A DNA stretch of 64,000 nucleotides, taken from positions 109,906,912-109,970,911 of the forward strand of contig CM043963.1 of assembly GCA_014529385.2 (NCBI GenBank). Direction: 5' to 3'. The notes beneath the pieces were generated by a model. It was not told the DNA's origin, made no database searches, and worked only from the letters and a program-made list of their open reading frames with translations. The translations under genes and the position numbers were made by a program. This DNA comes from Adiantum capillus-veneris (Eukaryota > Streptophyta > Polypodiopsida > Polypodiales > Pteridaceae). Positions 59,100-64,000 of this stretch are shown in pieces. The first letter of the stretch is position 1; each line of letters starts with the position of its first letter.

Positions 59100-61900
59100 A
59101 GTCCTCAAATCGAATAGAATAGACGGTTAAAGATATGATGAGAAGCAATTAGGAGAAGGATTGATGAGTAAATTAATACAACTCTATATCACAAAACTTT
59201 GGGGTTTCAAGAGTCTACAAAGTATTCTGAAAGTTTCTCATAAATTCTAGTGGCTCTAACATAATGTACTTGGTAATATCGATGGTGACATCCTTCCACT
59301 AATAGAGCATAGTTGTCTCATTCCTTTAGTATGTCTAATGGTTGACTACAATAGTCCTTTACAATCTTTGGCTGGAACATCTCTTTGTTGGCATGTGAGT
59401 CATACCATTCTTGAGTAAGAGATTTGTTTGTTATAGGTATCCCCATTTCAGTGTGGATAATCGCCTTCATGTAGCCGAAGTAGTCATCGAAGAAAGAAGA
59501 TTCCTTGGAAACACATTCTGTGTGTCCCATCCAATTGAGTTGTGAATATTTGCACAATTTGCAAGGCACTGAGATCTACTATAGGCATTGTATAAAATCT
59601 TTACATTACGAGGTTTGTAGATTAGTGACTTTCCAAATAAGTCAAAGATTAACCTCCAAGGTATTGGACTATAGGAATGTCCGTCATGGTTCTCGCACTA
59701 TCGTCCCCATACATTAAACATAACAATATTGAAACATCCCGTAGCCATTACTAAGGGTAATATGTTTCTAGCTATCCACATTTCCTTTGTTGGTCTTAAT
59801 GTAAGCTCATACGCATTTATATATAATATTTGGTTTGTGACAACAATTTCCTTTCCCAGCTTAGAATGTATCCACTAAATACACTCAACAGGCGAAGGCT
59901 TATGTTGAGGTGGTCTAAACTCGGGATTCCCGTAGCATAGTGATACCAAGATCTGAAGGAATTTGGTACAATGAAATCCATAGCCATCAACCTCTTCTTA
60001 TCTTTCCCGTTATGTTGGTAGTGACAAGTCTTTTTACTTCCACAGTTTTGAAATTCTCTTTCACCATAAGACGAGAGAGTATATCCGCCCATATCCCTGG
60101 AGATTAGATGTCAATCATCTACACACACACAACCCATCACTCATATCAGTTAGAAGGATGAAACCAAGATTCAAACTCAAGTATTATATCCTCAAAATAA
60201 TATGTGTTATATCAAAATCAATTTTTTATAAACGTAGAAGATAAAAAAGATACATAGTGTTTCTTGGGAGATACATAAATACAAAAGGGTCCAATGAACC
60301 AATTTTTGGTTCCTAAAATTGAGGTTCTACCCCTATATTTGTTCACATTTCGGGTGTCAAAGTTTAGCACTTCAACTTGTGCACTAAAAGTCATGTCTTT
60401 CTCTTCATACCATTCTTTCCCCCGTGATATATCCTTGGGTGGTAATCCATTAAAACAATTTACATGGGCATGTCTTTCATTTACATAATTTCTATAAAAA
60501 TATCTACTCAAGTTCACTGCTATTGGTTGTTCTCAGGCAAAGTCACTATTGCACCTTGCTTTCACGTAGTCATCAAAGGTAATGGAAATATTGTGAGGGT
60601 ATTTGAGAATTCGTCCATAGACTCTATTGAACCAATCCTTGGGTACATAATAGAATTGGTTGTCACCATTTCACTTCTTCCATATAGTGATTATGATCTT
60701 CTCACAAAAGCCATGTCTTTGGTTTAGCATAAGGACCTTCTTACTAAGTATGAGTTCACGACTCGCTATGTCCAAAAGAGAGCATAAGTTAAAGTAAAGA
60801 ACATATCATTGTACTTTAACATCACCTTCTTGGATCTTTTCCTTCACCCAAAGCTATGGGTTGGTCACGAATCTATCAGGTACTTGTGTTCGATGTTCGG
60901 GCTGAGCTTCAACATATAACTCCCATGCTACATAAGTGTTGGGTATAAGGAAATCCCTAGTCCCCTTTGAACTGGAGTCACTTCAATTCCCCAATGGAGA
61001 CTGAATCCAACCGTGTAATTGAAAAATATTCTTTGTGCAAAATCATTGGGGAGTTCATAAAGACAGTTAAGAAGATCCATCTATAACAAGAAAAAGAGAG
61101 AAATCTTAGTATACATGTGAATCAAAACTAAGTTTATGCTTCTTCTATTCATTAAAATCTAATCTTTATGATTTGATTACAATATTATGGGTGTCTTGGA
61201 GCTAATTCCCTAATAATTCTTTTAACTCTCATAACAAGGTAGTCCTTCAAATCTCCCACGCGACAACGTGGTCTGTAGTTATCCTCTAACGTTTCTCTTC
61301 CTATGACAGTTGCAAGAGCTTCAAACTTCTTGGCAACTTTGGCAATCCTTAACATTTGGAAACGCATCGCCAAGTAGTAGAACATATCTTCTAGGCCTAG
61401 CCATATTTTGAGTTGAATTAGTCTAAGGTTGGCAAACCAATCTCTTTGACTATTGTCAATATAGATGAAGAATTGACGAAAAGGTTCCTGGTGACGAGTA
61501 AGGTAACTACGGTCCTTACTCTTCCAACAAGTTGTGCTTCTTGGTATGCCAAAGATTTTGGTCCCAATTTCTAAGTAAAAGAGTTCTCGTTCATCCCTGG
61601 ACAATCATATCGCCATGTTGTTGAACACTATGGCCAAAACCTCATTCCCTTAGCTAAAGCATTCAGACGTCACTCTGGGAGCCATTGGTTGCTACAAAAC
61701 AAACATTCAACTAAAATTACATCGTCACTGTTGAACACTTTAATCATGTTATCATAACTCAAAACAAACACTCCCACTTTAGAAGACAAGTCAAACAAGT
61801 GCCACCAACCAATGTCACTTATAGATGCATCATGAATACAATATCTTTTCTCAAACAGCATGCATGAATGCTTGCATGATGCATAACTAACCCAACTAGT
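59100..61900 (-). pseudogene. Unknown coding region between PBS and gag of element B
   Basis: Minus-strand frames 61,861-61,670, 61,604-61,185, 60,517-60,218, 60,092-59,817 and 59,569-59,318 have protein-like composition. Segments include CIHDASISDIGWWHLFDLSS, LGLEDMFYYLAMRFQMLRIA, DTRNVNKYRGRTSILGTKNW and (another frame) YINAYELTLRPTKEMWIARN. The distribution of frames suggests one protein of about 800 residues broken by many stops. I recognise no gag, pol or host domain. Extra ORFs before gag are known in Ogre-type elements but are unusual for a chromodomain element. Confidence 0.5.
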
Positions 61901-61937
61901 ATCAGGCTTTAGGCTATCCCTATAACCTTAAGCATTG

Positions 61938-61949
61938 GCTTTGATACCA
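61938..61949 (-). promoter_or_regulatory. PBS of element B (minus)
   Basis: The minus strand reads TGGTATCAAAGC, one mismatch from the initiator-Met consensus, two bases after the LTR end. Confidence 0.85.
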
Positions 61950-61951
61950 AT

Positions 61952-64000
61952 TGAGAGATACCCCTCCCAAGGGTCTATGCGCCAAATATACAATTTACAC
62001 TTTTATACAATTTCCAATATACATCAGAGTTACATAAGCATTTGCATAGGGGAGGAGTTCTCAGCCCCCGACGACCAAGCATGGAGTTTAGGCCATGAGT
62101 TGGACTGCATCAAGAGGTACCTAGCGACTAAAGCTACCCCTAAATGGGTGTTATAAATGAAAGCGTACTCAAGAAATATATAACATTGTGGAGGGTGAAT
62201 GTATGTGTACACCGCGTTGTGGGAAGAGAGAGAGAGAGAATATAGCGGAGGGTGAAATAGAGTGCACAAATACATGAGAAGATGACAACAGAGAATCTTT
62301 AAATGTCCATCTAAATGGAACAGGCAACCAAAATTTGGGTATACCATAACATCAAAAAGTTTATGACAAAAACAACTAGCAGAGCACCGGACCCTGTGTA
62401 GGGATCGATCGGTCCCCCCATCCACTTCCGCTCTACTACGGACAGAGAGAATTTTACTTCACCGGGAGCAAGCCACAACACCTCCAGCCTACCTGAGCTA
62501 GACATAGGTGAGGCCGCTTCGTCTCCCTCCATGAACCTGAGCTCTGAAAGGATACCAAAAGGATATCAACACCAACCATACTAGTTTAGGCGCCATGCCT
62601 CTTCGATGCCCAGCATCAAGTATTTAGGGAAAGCCAAGGCAAGATTCCCAATGCGTTAGTGGTGTAGGTCACTTAATCCTCGACACACTAACCATGTAGA
62701 TGAGCCTAACAAAAAGAAGAAGACCTAGGAAACACCCCCGATCCAGCAAATCCCCAGGTCAACGACCCTTTAGTCTAAGGCTAACTCGATGTAGGTGATC
62801 CTAGTCTTGTAGGGGCGCTGCCATGCAAAACATAACACATGACTCCAATCACAATCGCACTTCCCAGATGCACAAACAATCCTTTTCCAAACAGTTGAAT
62901 TGTACCAGGGTCTCTACCCTTACAGGTCCACCATAAACCATCTCGATCACTTTATGATCCAATTTCCAAAACCATAAACCATAATCCAGTCACATCACAC
63001 AGGTGAGCACTCCACCCTTGGGTGAGGCACAATCAATCCTGCATAACCACTTTAGAATGTAGCATGGCTGCAAAAATTTCGGCAGCGTCACCCAATCTAG
63101 AAAAAAACCATAAGCCACACCGGCTTCAACCATAAAATATCAACCATAATCCATGAGGGAATCACAGTCCTTAACCATAAATCATAATCACACCGAACCC
63201 AACTTCCACGCTTGGAGTTTGACACATCCTCTGCAATCAATCAGACTCTACACACGTGTGACCCTTAAGATGTGATTCTTTCATGCATAAAAAGAGTCCA
63301 CCCAGCGACTAATCATGATATAAAAATCCAATTTTGATAACATCCAACCATGCAAATTGATGCATCACATCTGCACTTCACCACTCTAGCACATAGAACT
63401 AGTTTTAACCTAGAAAGGTGGAAAGCAATCATAACCATGCATATGAGGCATACACAGCAATCCATGAGTTTCCATACATAATATGATAACAATCCAACAC
63501 AATAAACATGATGCAAAACAACTCTGACTTTTAGGTCAATCATAAATCATAACTTCACGTGTACAAAAATAACTTCTTGACATTTTTTGGGAGCATGCAA
63601 AGCATGCAAGTGAAAGTTTTTGACCTTAAATCAATGCATCAAGTTCAGATCCATAATATAGACTATCACTCCATCACGTCACTTTGACCATATGGTACTC
63701 ACACAACAAACGGTAACCCCAAAAGAAAGTCACTTTATTCATATCTGCCTATGCGTTTCGGAATGTTTAACCATATACTCCCATGTAAGTTTAGGGCCAT
63801 CTGATAATTGAAATCAACTCACCAAAACAAACCACAAACTATATCAAAACGGCACGGTTATCTCACGACGTCATCTGGTATCTCCCTTTGATAGCACTCC
63901 TACGCGTGTAGGTAAAGTTGATAATAGAGTGATTAATAACTTGCATTCTCAAAGTGATAACGGAGACCTAAATTCATTTATCATCAATTTTCATCAAGAT
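61952..64000 (-). mobile_element. 5' LTR of element B (cut by window end)
   Basis: It aligns with 51,332-53,440 of the 3' LTR. The copies differ by scattered substitutions and indels, for example a private segment at about 63,709-63,759 and a missing stretch near 62,550. About 1.26 kb should lie beyond the window if lengths agree. Confidence 0.9.

Overview
This window is repeat-dominated plant nuclear DNA. I see no intact host protein gene and no rRNA or tRNA gene. Almost every recognisable coding stretch belongs to decayed LTR retrotransposons of the Ty3/gypsy superfamily. Six junctions between an LTR and internal sequence carry a primer-binding site (PBS) for the plant initiator tRNA-Met (TGGTATCAGAGC or a near variant), which places the source in a land plant. 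The load of old nested elements, long LTRs, microsatellites and ancient gypsy lineages suggests a large-genome vascular plant such as a fern or gymnosperm; the species is inference and cannot be read from the window.

Layout. (1) 1-9,905 is a very large imperfect inverted repeat: a left arm (about 1-5,462), a 265-bp spacer and a right arm (about 5,728-9,905). Each outer end carries an LTR end plus PBS, so it looks like two copies of one non-coding LTR element fused tail to tail. The left arm holds a 1.45-kb solo LTR. (2) 9,906-13,750 (minus) is the gag-pol of gypsy element C, truncated inside integrase. (3) 13,830-32,140 (plus) is an 18-kb Tat-like gypsy element nested in C: 5' LTR, a leader with repeated palindromes, gag, protease, RT, RNase H, integrase, a second protease-like segment, a long spacer, a decayed 3' ORF region with coiled coils, a polypurine tract and the 3' LTR. 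C resumes at about 32,141 with its leader, PBS (32,577-32,588) and 5' LTR (32,590-33,512). (4) 33,600-34,745 (minus) is a protease/RT fragment (element D). (5) 34,770-37,230 holds LTR-like sequence, tandem repeats, a perfect hairpin, microsatellites and a 445-bp foldback. (6) 38,190-40,868 (minus) is element A: a PBS, then two diverged tandem copies of an unknown ORF (ORF X), then gag. (7) 40,871-49,690 holds LTR-like and decayed sequence, a (TC)n(CA)n microsatellite, a 3 x 96-bp array and a fragment with repeated W-V-P-K motifs. (8) 49,690-51,135 is another copy of the C-family LTR. (9) 51,332-64,000 (minus) is element B, a chromodomain-type gypsy element with 3.3-kb LTRs (the 5' LTR runs out of the window), a PPT, gag-pol with chromodomain, and about 2.8 kb of decayed unknown coding sequence between PBS and gag.

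How the parts relate. The coding regions have stops, frameshifts or active-site losses, so these elements are probably dead. LTR pairs of the Tat-like element and of B differ by roughly 7 percent in short hand-compared stretches, which indicates old insertions. The observations most worth following are the 10-kb inverted repeat (a possible long hairpin-RNA source), the palindrome array of the Tat-like element, its 3' ORF region and post-integrase protease-like segment, and the extra coding regions upstream of gag in elements A and B.
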